Source: JACKII01 sp963807085
Lineage (GTDB): Bacteria > Pseudomonadota > Alphaproteobacteria > Bin95
Assembly (NCBI GenBank): GCA_963807085.1
Contig: CAWEBB010000026.1
Span: forward strand, 18,442-82,441
Direction of reading: 5' to 3'
DNA: 64,000 bases
Numbering within the stretch: the first letter of the stretch is position 1; the number at the start of each line of letters is the position of its first letter. Below, piece by piece: positions 24,236 through 34,896 of this stretch. Below the pieces are notes generated by a model. The model was not told where the DNA came from. It saw nothing but the letters and a program-made list of their open reading frames with translations, and searched no databases. The position numbers and the translations under genes were made by a program.

Positions 24236-25122
24236 ATGGCCAGTTTGAAGGATCTGCGCGACCGTATCGGCAGCGTGAAATCAACGCAGAAGATTACGTC
24301 CGCCATGAAAATGGTGGCGGCGGCAAAGCTGCGTCGCGCCCAGGAACAGGCCGAGGCGGCCCGTCCCTATGCGGAGCGGATGGAGCGGATGCTGTCGTCG
24401 GTGGGAAGCAGCGCGCGCGGCACGCCGGGCGCGCCGCCCCTGCTGGCGGGTACCGGCAGCGAGCAAAAACACCTGATCGTGCTGGCGACCGCCGACCGCG
24501 GGCTGTGCGGCGGCTTCAACGCCAATCTGGTGCGGCAGGCGCGCATTCTGATCGCCGACCTGAATGGTCAGGGCAAGGATATCGAGGTGATGTTCGTCGG
24601 CCGGAAGGGCCGCGATGCGCTCCGCCGCGAACTGGGCTCTATGATGGGCGAAACCGTCGAAGGCATTGGCCGCAAGGCGGTCGCGTTCGAAGAGGCTGAC
24701 GGCATCGCCGATCGTCTGCTCGAGCGTTTCGAGGCGGGCGACTTCGATGTGGCCCATCTGATTTACGCCAAATTCAAGTCGGCTATCTCCAACGAAGTAA
24801 CCGTCCAGCAACTCATCCCGGCGCCGATCCCGGACTCGGCGACGAGAACGCCGAAGACCTGGGCGGCGCCGTCTATGAATACGAACCGTCCGAGGAAGAG
24901 ATCCTGAAAGATCTGCTGCCCCGAAATGTGTCGGTTCAGATCTACCGTGCATTGCTCGAAAACGCCGCCAGCGAACACGGCGCGCGCATGGCGGCGATGG
25001 ACAACGCGACCCGCAATGCCGGCGAGATGATCAAAGGCCTAACGCTGACCTATAACCGCACCCGTCAGGCGATGATCACGACAGAACTGATCGAGATCAT
25101 TGCCGGCGCCGAAGCTCTATAG
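24236..25122 (+). CDS. atpG: ATP synthase F1 subunit gamma (one-base frame break)
   Basis: The central rotor shaft of F1. N-terminus MASLKDLRDRIGSVKSTQKI and the middle ATADRGLCGGFN are in one frame; the C-terminus QIYRALLENAASEHGARMAAMDNATRNAGEMI is in another. The break is near 24837: restoring one G (reading PDSGDENAEDLGG) rejoins the frames. Total length 887 bases is one short of a multiple of three, as expected. The gene is essential for the complex and otherwise perfect, so a sequence error is more likely than a real mutation. Confidence 0.92.
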
Positions 25123-25149
25123 AGAGCCCGGCCGACGAAATGCGGCGAA

Positions 25150-25179
25150 CCGATTGTGGCAACACCGATTGTGGCAACA
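25150..25179. repeat. Perfect 15-bp tandem duplication between atpG and atpD
   Basis: CCGATTGTGGCAACA occurs twice in tandem (25150-25164, 25165-25179), 37 bases before the atpD start. Confidence 0.85.
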
Positions 25180-25216
25180 CTATCGACCGTAGTTTTAAGT
25201 TAAGGAGTTGACCCCC

Positions 25217-26645
<1,429 letters not shown>

Positions 26646-26667
26646 CCTGGCTGGGATACCTTAACCC

Positions 26668-27087
26668 ATGACGGACGGAAAAGTGGACTTTGAGCTGGTT
26701 TCGCCGGAGCGGCTGCTGGCATCGAAGGCGGTAGACATGGTGGTGGTGCCGGGCGGCGACGGCGATTTCGGCGTTTTGCCCGGTCACGCGCCCCTGCTCT
26801 CGACCGTGCGGCCGGGCGTGATTTTGGTTTACGACGGGCGGGAGATCTCCGACCGCATCTTTGTGGCGGGCGGTTTTGCGGAAGTAACCCGCGAGCGCTG
26901 CACGGTTCTGGCCGAGGTCGCGATGCCGGTTTCGGAGATCGACACGAATACGACCGAGCAGGATTTGCGGGACGCCCAGGAAGATGTTGCCACCGCCACA
27001 TCGGACCACGAGCGCAGTAACGCCCACCGGCGGGCGGACGTGGCCCAGGCCAAGCTAGACGCCGTGCGCCGTTCCGTCGTTCACTAG
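26668..27087 (+). CDS. atpC: ATP synthase F1 subunit epsilon
   Basis: A 139-residue epsilon subunit with the N-terminal beta-sandwich (VDFELVSPERLL, VVPGGDGDFGVLPGHAPLLS) and a C-terminal helical hairpin. It links the shaft to the c-ring and can inhibit hydrolysis. Last gene of atpHAGDC, 22 bases after atpD. Its TAG stop is the first three bases of a long palindrome. Confidence 0.95.
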   Translation: MTDGKVDFELVSPERLLASKAVDMVVVPGGDGDFGVLPGHAPLLSTVRPGVILVYDGREISDRIFVAGGFAEVTRERCTVLAEVAMPVSEIDTNTTEQDLRDAQEDVATATSDHERSNAHRRADVAQAKLDAVRRSVVH

Positions 27088-27127
27088 AGCAGATCCCGAT
27101 CCGTTTGGATCGGGTGAGTTTGCTCTA
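27085..27127. repeat. Interrupted palindrome starting in the atpC stop codon
   Basis: Outer arms TAGAGCA (27085-27091) and TGCTCTA (27121-27127) enclose inner arms CCCGATCC (27095-27102) and GGATCGGG (27107-27114) with a GTTT loop. The AGAGCA...TGCTCT frame resembles dispersed intergenic palindromes common in alphaproteobacteria. That family assignment is from memory and untested. Confidence 0.75.
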
Positions 27128-27168
27128 GATCTAAGAATTAGATCCTCTTCTCCCCCTCGCCCATGAAG

Positions 27169-27205
27169 CCGCTGTGCAGGATACCCTGCGCGGCGGTTTT
27201 TCTTT
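27169..27205 (+). terminator. Rho-independent terminator of the atp operon
   Basis: A GC-rich stem, GCCGCTGTGCAGG / CCTGCGCGGCGG with G-U pairs and an ATAC loop, is followed directly by a run of five Ts. It lies 82 bases past atpC. Confidence 0.8.
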
Positions 27206-27334
27206 GGGAGAAATAGCGGGCTCAATCGGATGGCCGCCGGCGCTCACCTATGGGCATTGCCGGCAGTCTCTGTTAGGTTCTGGTCTGTCTCTTTCGGCTG
27301 CATGGTCGGAAGGCAAAAGGAAAGGCAAACACGC

Positions 27335-28300
27335 ATGACAGATCGATCGTCGCAAGACGATGGGTTGGGCTTTGCCCCGGAGCACGATGTGCCCGTGCCG
27401 TATATGAAGCGTTTGCGGGACTATTATCTCGCACTCGGCTACGGCAACCCCTATCGCTGGGCGCAGTACAAGGACGTACCCTTTACGCCCCTCACCAAGC
27501 CCCTGAACCAGACCAAGGTCGGCTTGGTGGTGACCGCAGCCCCCTATCAGCCCGACAAGGGTGACCAGGGCCCCGGCGCGGCCTATAACGCCGCGGCGAA
27601 ATTCTATCGGGTCTATACCCAGCCGATCGAGGGCGAGCCCGACGTGCGCGTCTCCCATATCGGCATCGACCGCAAGCACACGACCGCAGCCGATATCCAC
27701 AGCTATTTCCCGCTGAAGGCGCTGAAACAGGCGGCGGCGGAAGGGCGGATCGGCGCGCTAGCCGAGCGCTTCGTCGGTACGCCCACCAACCGCAGCCAGG
27801 TCGCCACGATCGAACAGGATTGCCCGGACGTGCTGGCGGAACTGCGCTCGGATGGGGTCGAAGCCGCCGTCCTCGTCGCTGCTTGACCGGTGTGCCATCA
27901 GACCGTGAGTTTGACCGCACGCTATCTGGAAGCGAACGGCATTCCGACCGTCATCATGGGCTGCGCCAAGGATATCGTGGAGCATGCGGGCGTACCGCGC
28001 TTCCTCTTCAGCGATTTCCCGCTCGGCAATGCGGCCGGCAAGCCGCATGACCCGGAATCGCAACGCGAGACGCTGGCAATGGCCCTGGACCTGCTGGAGG
28101 CCGCCACCGGCCCCCGCACCACGCGGCAATCGCCGCAGCGCTGGAACGATGACGCGGACTGGAAGCTCGACTACCAGAACGTGGACCGCATCCCGCCGGA
28201 GGAGATCGCCCGCCGCCGGGCAGAGTTCGACGAGGTAAAGCGGGTCGCCAAGCAACGCCGGGACGATGCCGGGGGCGGTTCCGCCGCCGCAGCGGAATAA
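27335..28300 (+). CDS. GrdB/PrdB-like reductase, probable selenoprotein (Sec at codon 184)
   Basis: A 321-residue protein if the TGA at 27884-27886 is read as selenocysteine. Codons before and after the TGA are in the same frame: GVEAAVLVAA-U-PVCHQTVSLTARYLEANGIPTVIMGC, then PRFLFSDFPLGNAAGKP. The UPVC (U184, C187) redox pair followed by an IEAxGIPT-like helix and a PLGxxxGxP tail is the pattern of the glycine/sarcosine/betaine/D-proline reductase selenoprotein B family. The start ATG at 27335 has AAGGAAAGG upstream. A SECIS-like hairpin follows the TGA. Substrate unknown. A point error TGC/TGT to TGA is the alternative. The CaiB-type gene downstream may be in the same pathway. Confidence 0.85.
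27884..27922 (+). promoter_or_regulatory. Sec codon and candidate bacterial SECIS hairpin
   Basis: After TGA and three bases comes a stem: GTGTGC (27890-27895) pairs with GCACGC (27917-27922); a CA/CC internal loop; TCAGA (27898-27902) pairs with TTTGA (27910-27914); apical loop CCGTGAG (27903-27909). The loop starts 16 bases after the TGA and contains GU, close to the spacing and loop need of the E. coli fdhF SECIS recognised by SelB. Confidence 0.7.
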
Positions 28301-28350
28301 ACAGGACGGGCGAGTTCGGGTTGCCTCCGCAAGCGTCGGTACGCCGCTAT

Positions 28351-28400
28351 CGTCATTGCGAGGAATTGCGGCCAAATAGCCGGGGGACGAAGCAATCCAG
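28351..28400. repeat. CATTGCGAGG...CGAAGCAATCC-type dispersed repeat
   Basis: CGTCATTGCGAGG at 28351 and GACGAAGCAATCCAG ending at 28400 are the two halves of an intergenic repeat seen in many bacterial genomes. Only one copy was noticed in this window. The rest of 28301-28513 shows no gene. Confidence 0.5.
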
Positions 28401-28513
28401 CGCCGCCGGCTCTCCGCACCGGCCGGGGGTTGTCTCGCCCGCCTTACCGCCGGGCTCGCAACGGCGGCGATTGGGATGCGGTTGGCGAAAGCTTGTTAGT
28501 TGAGAGTGGAAAA

Positions 28514-29731
28514 ATGACAGAGAACCTGCCCTTGAGCGGCATTCGCGTGATCGACATCGGCACGCTCATCGCCGGGCCGTTCGCCGCGACGCTGCTGGGC
28601 GATTTCGGCGCGGAGGTGATCAAGGTCGAGCAGCCCGGCCGCGGCGACGCGCTGCGCGGCTCTCCCGTCGATGGCAAGGCCAACCGCTCGCCTAATTGGC
28701 TGGTCGAGGGGCGCAACAAAAAGTCGATCACCCTGAACCTGCGGGTGCCCGAAGGCCAGGCGCTGCTGAAGGAACTGATCGGCCACGCCGACGTGCTGGT
28801 CGAGAACTTCACGCCGGGTACGCTGGAGAAGTGGGGGCTCGGCTGGGATGTGGTGCACGAACTGAACCCGCGCCTGATCATGACCCGCGTTTCGGGCTAT
28901 GGGCAGGTTGGGCCGTACTCCAAGCGCTCGGGCTATGACCGGATCGCACTGGGCTTTTCCGGCTACATGTACCCGACCGGCTTTCCGGACCGCTTTCCGG
29001 TGCGGCCGGCCTTTGCGACGGCCGACTACAACACCGGCACGTTTGCCGCGCTCGCGACCATGTTCGCGCTCTACCACCGGGATGCCGGCGGCAGCAGCGG
29101 GGGCTCAGGAAAGGGCCAGATGATCGACCAGGCGCTGTATGAGGCGCCGTTCCGGATCACTGCCGACATGATGACCATGTTCGCGCGCACGGGCGAAAAC
29201 CGCGAGCGCATCGGCAACCGCAACCCGACCTTCACGCCGGCGGGCACATTCGAGACCAAGGACGGGCGCTATGTCCAGATCGCAGCGGGCGGCGACGGGG
29301 TCTGGCCCCGCCTTGCGAAGGCGATGGGACAGGCGGAACTGGCCGAAGATCCCCGCTACAAGACCACAGCCGAGCGCTCAAAGCGCGCCGACGAGATGGA
29401 GGCGATGCTGGCCGACTGGGTCGCGACCATGGACTTCGCCGAGATCGAGCCGCTGCTGGTTGGCCTCAACGTGCCCTTCGGCGGCATTTATACGGCGGAA
29501 GATATCGCATCGGACCCCCACTACGCGGCGCGCAACAACATTGCCCGCGTGCCAGATGCGGAGTTGGGCGAGGTCACCATGCCCGGCGTCTCGCCACGAT
29601 TGGAGGGCACGCCCGGCCGCATCACCCACGCGGGTGAAGAGATCGGCGCGCACAACGGCGAGGTCTATGGCGACCTGCTCGGTAAGTCCGAGGTGGAGAT
29701 TGCGGCGATGAAAGAGGCGGGGGTGATTTAG
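28514..29731 (+). CDS. CaiB/BaiF (family III) CoA-transferase
   Basis: A 405-residue family III CoA-transferase moving CoA between carboxylic acids. Motifs: PLSGIRVIDIGTLIAGPFAA at the N-terminus, GAEVIKVEQP, the ADVLVENFTPGTLEKWGL block, and the catalytic aspartate probably in TADYNTGT. The start ATG at 28514 is chosen over upstream in-frame codons lying in the repeat region. Not close enough in sequence to the second transferase at 41549 to call it a recent duplicate. Substrate unknown; the reductase upstream suggests a linked catabolic step. Confidence 0.88.
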   Translation: MTENLPLSGIRVIDIGTLIAGPFAATLLGDFGAEVIKVEQPGRGDALRGSPVDGKANRSPNWLVEGRNKKSITLNLRVPEGQALLKELIGHADVLVENFTPGTLEKWGLGWDVVHELNPRLIMTRVSGYGQVGPYSKRSGYDRIALGFSGYMYPTGFPDRFPVRPAFATADYNTGTFAALATMFALYHRDAGGSSGGSGKGQMIDQALYEAPFRITADMMTMFARTGENRERIGNRNPTFTPAGTFETKDGRYVQIAAGGDGVWPRLAKAMGQAELAEDPRYKTTAERSKRADEMEAMLADWVATMDFAEIEPLLVGLNVPFGGIYTAEDIASDPHYAARNNIARVPDAELGEVTMPGVSPRLEGTPGRITHAGEEIGAHNGEVYGDLLGKSEVEIAAMKEAGVI

Positions 29732-29981
29732 TGACGAAGGTTGCAACGCCGGTGGCGATACAGACGGCGTTAGATCCGCTTTTTGCTCAGGCGATTCCCC
29801 GACAACTGGATTTTCGAGGAAATTCCAGTGAAAAGGTTTGCTCAAATTCTTAGAGCTGTTTCTGACTAATGAACGTCAAATAGATTGCGACATCATAGCC
29901 TACTAGCCTATAACAGTAAGAATGGATCGTTTCTCCATTCGATCTGACATGCGCAAATATTAAATATTCGAGGAATTTCTG
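29732..29981. other. A+T-rich upstream region of the sulfatase
   Basis: This 250-base gap is visibly richer in A and T than its surroundings. It contains no gene I can support and ends with a GAGGAAT ribosome-binding site before the sulfatase ATG. A promoter is likely here but I could not fix its boxes. Confidence 0.4.
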
Positions 29982-32501
29982 ATGCTTATGAGTAATTCCC
30001 TTGCGAACTCGATCTGCACGCTGGGGTTCGCCTTCCTGGTGGCAGTTGCTTCCACCGCCGTGGCCCAGCAGGTTACGGGTGAACTTGGCTCTCCGGCCGC
30101 CACAACCACCATCGACGGCAAACAACTTCCCACACCTGATCCCGCCTTCGGCGGCGTGATCAAGGACGACGCTCTTCAGTCCAAGCCGTGGTGGGCGCCG
30201 CGCATTGTCCCGCCGAAACAAGCGCCGAACATCCTGCTTATCATCACCGATGACGCTGGGTTCGGCGTGCCGAGCACCTTTGGTGGCGTCATTCCAACGC
30301 CGACTATGGACCGGGTGGCAAATGCCGGCCTCCGCTACAACAACATCCATTCGACAGCCCTGTGTTCGCCGACACGCGCGGCGCTGATCACGGGCCGTAA
30401 CCACCACTCGGCCGGCTTCGGCGTCATTGCCGAGCAAGCCACCGGCTACCCCGGCTATAATAGTATTATTGCCGAAGATAAGGCCACGATCGGACGGATC
30501 CTTCTGGAGAATGGCTATGCCACCTCCTGGTTCGGCAAGGATCATAACACGCCGGCCTTTGCCGCAAGCCAGGCCGGGCCATTCGACCAGTGGCCGACTG
30601 GCCTGGGCTTTGAGTATTTTTACGGTTTCGTGGGCGGCGACGCGAACCAGTGGCAGCCAAATCTGTTTCGCAATACGACGCAGATTTACCCCTTTGACGG
30701 CAAGCCGGAATGGAACCTTATTACCGGCATGGCGGATGACGCCATAGACTACCTGAACCGTCTCAACCAGACGATTCCTGACAAACCCTTCTTCGTAAAG
30801 TACGCGCCAGGCGCCACGCACGCCCCCCATCACCCGACCAAGGAGTGGGTGGAAAAGATCAGTGCGATGCATTTGTTTGACGAGGGATATAACAAGGTCC
30901 GGGAGCAGATCTTCGAGAACCAAAAGAAGCTTGGCGTTATTCCGCAAGACACGCAGTTGGAGCCGTGGCCGACGGACCTGCTGAAGAGTTGGGACGACCT
31001 TCCCGCTGAAGAGCGTAAATTGTTCATCAAGCAGGTGGAAATTTTTGCGGCCTATGCTGCCTACAACGACCACGAGATCGGGCGTGTCATCCAGACGATC
31101 GAGGATATGGGCAAGCTCGACAACACACTGATTATTTACATCAACGGCGACAATGGCACGAGCGCCGAGGGTGGACCTTTGGGTACTCCAAATGAAGTCG
31201 CGTTCTTCAATGGCGTCAACGAGATGCCGGTAAAGACACAGATGAACTGGTATGATGTCTGGGGCACCGAGCAAACCTACAATCACATGTCCGCAGGCTG
31301 GTCCTGGGCGTTCGACACGCCGTTCACCTGGTTCAAGCAAAATGCCTCCAAACTCGGTGGCATCCGCCAAAGCATGGCAGTCTCATGGCCGGCGGGCATC
31401 AAAGACAAGGGTGGCATGCGCGAACAATTCATGCATGTTATCGACGTAGTACCTACTCTCCTCGAAGTATCTGGCATCGCCGCACCTGAAATGGTGGATG
31501 GCATCAAGCAGGCGCCGATTGAGGGCACGAGTTTCGCCTATACCTTCAACGCGGAAAACGCCGAGGCGCCCTCGCAGCACAAAATCCAGTATTTCGAGAT
31601 GATGGGCCAGTGGGCGCTCTACGACGAAGGCTGGTTGCTCAGCACCAAAGTGAATCGCGCACCGTGGCAGGCCTTTGGGGTGGCCAATCCCGATCCGCTC
31701 AATAACCAGGTGCTCGAACTCTACGACCTGAATACGGACTTCAGCCAATCGAAAAACATCGCTGCCCAGCATCCCGACAAGGTTAAGGCGATGAAGGCGA
31801 TGTTCATTGAGGAAGCGAAAAAGTACCAGGTCTTCCCGATGGATGCCTCAGTCGCAGCCCGTTTGGTCGCACCGCGCCCGAACATCACCGCCGGCCGAAC
31901 GGAGTTTGTTTACACGCATCCGATGGTTGGTCTCCCGCAAGGCGACTCGCCGTCACTCCTGAACACTTCCTACACGATCACGGCGGAGATCGATGTGCCT
32001 GAAGGTGGGGCCGAGGGCATGATCCTTACCTCCGGCGGGCGCTTTGCCGGCTATGGCTTTTACCTGCTTGAAGGCAAGCCGGTGTTCCTCTGGAACCTGA
32101 TCGATCTGGAGCGCATCAAATGGGAAGGTCAGGAAGCGCTGACGCCAGGCAAGCACACCATTGAGTTCGACTTCAAATATGAAGGCCTGGGGACCGGAAC
32201 GCTGCGCTACAATAATATGAGCGGCCTCGGCCGCCCCGGCACCGGCGAACTTAAAGTAGACGGCAAGACTGTCGCGACCAAGCGGATGGAGAAAACCATT
32301 CCGATGATCTTGCAGTGGGACGAGTTGTTCGACATCGGCTCCGATACGCTGACGGGCGTCAATGACGCGGACTACAAGCCTCCGTTCGCCCTGACCGCAA
32401 AACTCGACAAGCTGACGATCAAAGTGGATCGGCCGCAATTGTCAGCCGAGGACATCAAGAAACTCAGTGCCGCCCAGCGCAACAACAAGTCAAGCGAGTA
32501 G
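29982..32501 (+). CDS. Large secreted arylsulfatase (type I, formylglycine)
   Basis: An 839-residue sulfatase with a signal peptide (hydrophobic 12-27, then VAQQ). Metal-binding D90/D91 in LLIITDDAGFG; the active-site motif C128-S-P-T-R132 is the CxPxR signature converted to formylglycine. Later motifs: GYATSWFGKDHN and INGDNGTSAEGG. About 200 C-terminal residues form a beta-rich domain (YTITAEIDVPEGGAEG...). It hydrolyses sulfate esters, probably in the periplasm. No maturase gene is nearby. Not followed by an obvious partner in the operon. Confidence 0.92.
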   Translation: MLMSNSLANSICTLGFAFLVAVASTAVAQQVTGELGSPAATTTIDGKQLPTPDPAFGGVIKDDALQSKPWWAPRIVPPKQAPNILLIITDDAGFGVPSTFGGVIPTPTMDRVANAGLRYNNIHSTALCSPTRAALITGRNHHSAGFGVIAEQATGYPGYNSIIAEDKATIGRILLENGYATSWFGKDHNTPAFAASQAGPFDQWPTGLGFEYFYGFVGGDANQWQPNLFRNTTQIYPFDGKPEWNLITGMADDAIDYLNRLNQTIPDKPFFVKYAPGATHAPHHPTKEWVEKISAMHLFDEGYNKVREQIFENQKKLGVIPQDTQLEPWPTDLLKSWDDLPAEERKLFIKQVEIFAAYAAYNDHEIGRVIQTIEDMGKLDNTLIIYINGDNGTSAEGGPLGTPNEVAFFNGVNEMPVKTQMNWYDVWGTEQTYNHMSAGWSWAFDTPFTWFKQNASKLGGIRQSMAVSWPAGIKDKGGMREQFMHVIDVVPTLLEVSGIAAPEMVDGIKQAPIEGTSFAYTFNAENAEAPSQHKIQYFEMMGQWALYDEGWLLSTKVNRAPWQAFGVANPDPLNNQVLELYDLNTDFSQSKNIAAQHPDKVKAMKAMFIEEAKKYQVFPMDASVAARLVAPRPNITAGRTEFVYTHPMVGLPQGDSPSLLNTSYTITAEIDVPEGGAEGMILTSGGRFAGYGFYLLEGKPVFLWNLIDLERIKWEGQEALTPGKHTIEFDFKYEGLGTGTLRYNNMSGLGRPGTGELKVDGKTVATKRMEKTIPMILQWDELFDIGSDTLTGVNDADYKPPFALTAKLDKLTIKVDRPQLSAEDIKKLSAAQRNNKSSE

Positions 32502-32671
32502 CACTGAAGGGCGTTTTCTGGATGCCGCAGAAGCAGTGGTTTGCGAATACCTTTATCGCAATAAGCAGCTTCTGCGGTTCTTGAACACGGGCAGCGGCAG
32601 GATCTCTCTACGATTAAACGGATAGAGGAAGTAGCGGAAGCAAGTTACGGCCACGTATCCGCCGCCACCCC

Positions 32672-33928
32672 TCACTCCCTTACCAACAGGCTTTCGCGCC
32701 ACGCAGTGGCGATCGCCACTGTCGCTAGTAGGCCGATGGCGCAGTAGAGCGTGATCATGTTCTGGTAGCCGAGATTGTCTACCAGCCAGCCGCCCAACAC
32801 CAATCCCAGCGGCAAGCCATAGACCGCCAGCATCCGCACCCCCATGATGCGGCCACGCATGACCGGGCCGGCGGCATCCAGCAGCGCAATCGACATGGTC
32901 AACATGGAAATGCCCTGCGCAAAGCCGATCAGCGCCAGCAGCACATAGGCCTGCCACGCCTGCCATGCTTGGCCGAAAGCCAGCAGCAGCAGGTACCACA
33001 CCACGATATAGCCGACGATGTTGCGCCCGCGTTGCTTCGGGCCACCGGTCGCGGCGATCGTCAACGAGCCGACCACCGCGCCCGCGCCGAACATCGCCAC
33101 CATCTGGCCAAGCCCGGTTTCGTCCAGGCCGAACACCTCCTTCGCTGCAAACGGCAGGACTTCCAGATTGATCGGAAAGGCGCAGAAATTAACCAGGAAG
33201 GCGAAGAACATCAGCGCCTTGATCCGTGGCGTCCGCCAGGTGAAAACCAACCCGTCCTTCACCTCGCGCACGATCCTGAAGGGCTCGCCGCCGCGATCGG
33301 GCTTGATGCCGCTGGTGCCGAACGTTAGCAGCAAACTCAAAGTGTAGAATGTCACGACGCCGACATAAGCCGCCCCCAGCCCGAGCGTCGCGAACAGGCC
33401 GGCGCCGGCCAGCGCGCCCATGATACGGGCCGTGTCCATGGTCAGGCGGCTTAGGCCCATGGCAGAGCCCAACGTCTCCCGCCCCATGGTGTCGCCGATC
33501 ATGGAGTTGCGCATCACCAGGTCGGAGGGGCGGATCAGGCCCATGCAGAAGGCCACGCCGAACACGATTTCGGGCGTCAGGGTGCCGCTCAGACCGGTAA
33601 TCATCAGGATCGAGGCGAGGCAAGCATAGGCCGCGCGCAGGCAACAGAGCACCGTGCGCCGACCGAGCGTGTCGGCGATGCTGCCAATGGCGGGCGCCAG
33701 CAGTGTGCCCAGAAACTGAAGCGAGGCGAACAGGGTCAGCATCACGACCGATTCTGTCGCCACCAGAATGTACCAGTTCAGGATCAGCGTTTCCATTTCC
33801 TGCGCCCACGAGGCGAGCAGGTCCGCCGGCCATTGGAACCGAAAGGAGCGCACGCGGAACGGCGCGAGAAGCGAGGTGCGGGGCGCGGCTTGCTGCACGG
33901 AAAGAAATGGCTCTCTGGTGGAATGCAC
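32672..33928 (-). CDS. Major facilitator superfamily transporter (EntS-like)
   Basis: About 418 residues, 11-12 membrane segments, with the MFS loop motif GSIADTLGRRTVLCC near residue 90 and the repeat of helices after the central RIVREVKDGLVF segment. It resembles the EntS/MFS_3 exporter group. The start is uncertain: a GTG at 33928 keeps it clear of the divergent gene at 34037, whereas the first ATG in frame (34054) would overlap that gene. Substrate unknown. Confidence 0.78.
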   Translation of the reverse strand: MHSTREPFLSVQQAAPRTSLLAPFRVRSFRFQWPADLLASWAQEMETLILNWYILVATESVVMLTLFASLQFLGTLLAPAIGSIADTLGRRTVLCCLRAAYACLASILMITGLSGTLTPEIVFGVAFCMGLIRPSDLVMRNSMIGDTMGRETLGSAMGLSRLTMDTARIMGALAGAGLFATLGLGAAYVGVVTFYTLSLLLTFGTSGIKPDRGGEPFRIVREVKDGLVFTWRTPRIKALMFFAFLVNFCAFPINLEVLPFAAKEVFGLDETGLGQMVAMFGAGAVVGSLTIAATGGPKQRGRNIVGYIVVWYLLLLAFGQAWQAWQAYVLLALIGFAQGISMLTMSIALLDAAGPVMRGRIMGVRMLAVYGLPLGLVLGGWLVDNLGYQNMITLYCAIGLLATVAIATAWRESLLVRE

Positions 33929-34036
33929 TGACGAAGTGCTCTGGCGGTTTAATGGGCAATAGCTTAGGACGAAGGCATCATGTGATGCGAGCCAAAAGGC
34001 GCGCTTCCCGTCCGGAAAGCCTGCCGAAGCCCCCCA

Positions 34037-34834
34037 ATGGAAGATCTGACCCAAGTCCTCTGGAAGGCCGGGCTCGCCGCGAGCGTGCTGATGCTCGTGG
34101 TGCTGGCGGGGCAGCGGGCGGGACCGGTGCTGGCGGGGATCGCCATGACCTATCCCTTCAACGTGGGCGTCGGGTCGGCCCTGATGGTGCTGGACCGCTC
34201 CGACGCATTCATGGCCGCTGCCGGTCTGGCCGGGTTTGCGCTTGCGGGCGGCGTCTTTGTGTTTTTGGCAGGCTATTCATTGGCGGCGGCAAGGCTGCAA
34301 GGGTTCCTCAGGCCATGGCTGATCGGCATCGTCGCATGGTTCGGCATGGCTGCAGCGGCGCTCTTGTTTGAAATGATCTGGGGCGAGATGACCTGGTGGC
34401 AGGCCATCGGGTTGGCCGCCGGGGGCTTTGCGTTTGCGCTCCTCGTGATCCGTAAGCCGCCGCCGACGCAGGTGAAACCTCGCGCGAGCGGTCAGGGCAC
34501 CTGGGCCGCCTCTATCGCCCGGGCCGTGGTGGGCGGCACGACTATTGCCGCAATTGCGGTATACTCCAAGGAGCTGGGGCCGGCCATTTCCGGCATGGCG
34601 CTGGCGCTGCCCACCATGATGAGCGCCTCGCTCTGGATCCTGAACCGCCGGTTCGGCGACGCCTTTGCGCTTGAGGCTGTCTACCGCTCGCGCTGGGCGC
34701 TGCTTTCCTACACCAGCTTTGTGTTCTCCATGGCGCTGCTGGCCGAGCCGATGGGTGCCGTGCAGGCGATGGCGGCCTCTGCCGGGATCGCGGGTCTGAC
34801 GTCTTATCTGGTCTACCGGCTGAACCGAACCTAG
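34037..34834 (+). CDS. Integral membrane protein of unknown function
   Basis: A 265-residue, very hydrophobic protein with about eight predicted membrane segments in two similar halves (for example ASVLMLVVLAG and AIAVYSKELGPAISGMALALP). Each half has a GP-containing turn followed by AMTYP- or ALALPT-like helices, suggesting an internal duplication. I do not recognise the family. Divergent from the MFS gene and 62 bases before the GMC oxidoreductase. Confidence 0.7.
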   Translation: MEDLTQVLWKAGLAASVLMLVVLAGQRAGPVLAGIAMTYPFNVGVGSALMVLDRSDAFMAAAGLAGFALAGGVFVFLAGYSLAAARLQGFLRPWLIGIVAWFGMAAAALLFEMIWGEMTWWQAIGLAAGGFAFALLVIRKPPPTQVKPRASGQGTWAASIARAVVGGTTIAAIAVYSKELGPAISGMALALPTMMSASLWILNRRFGDAFALEAVYRSRWALLSYTSFVFSMALLAEPMGAVQAMAASAGIAGLTSYLVYRLNRT

Positions 34835-34896
34835 CGGGTTCGCCATTAGATCCTTAATGTGTCGGCAACGAAAAAACACAACGGAAGCGTTCTATC

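Noticed and set aside
27884..27886. Ordinary stop or one-base frameshift in the GrdB-like gene
   Set aside because: The reading frame continues unchanged after the TGA with strong family similarity and a hairpin at SECIS distance, so read-through as Sec fits better.
29850..31370. A 506-codon minus-strand open frame opposite the sulfatase
   Set aside because: The plus strand encodes a complete arylsulfatase with active-site motifs; the antisense frame matches no known family.
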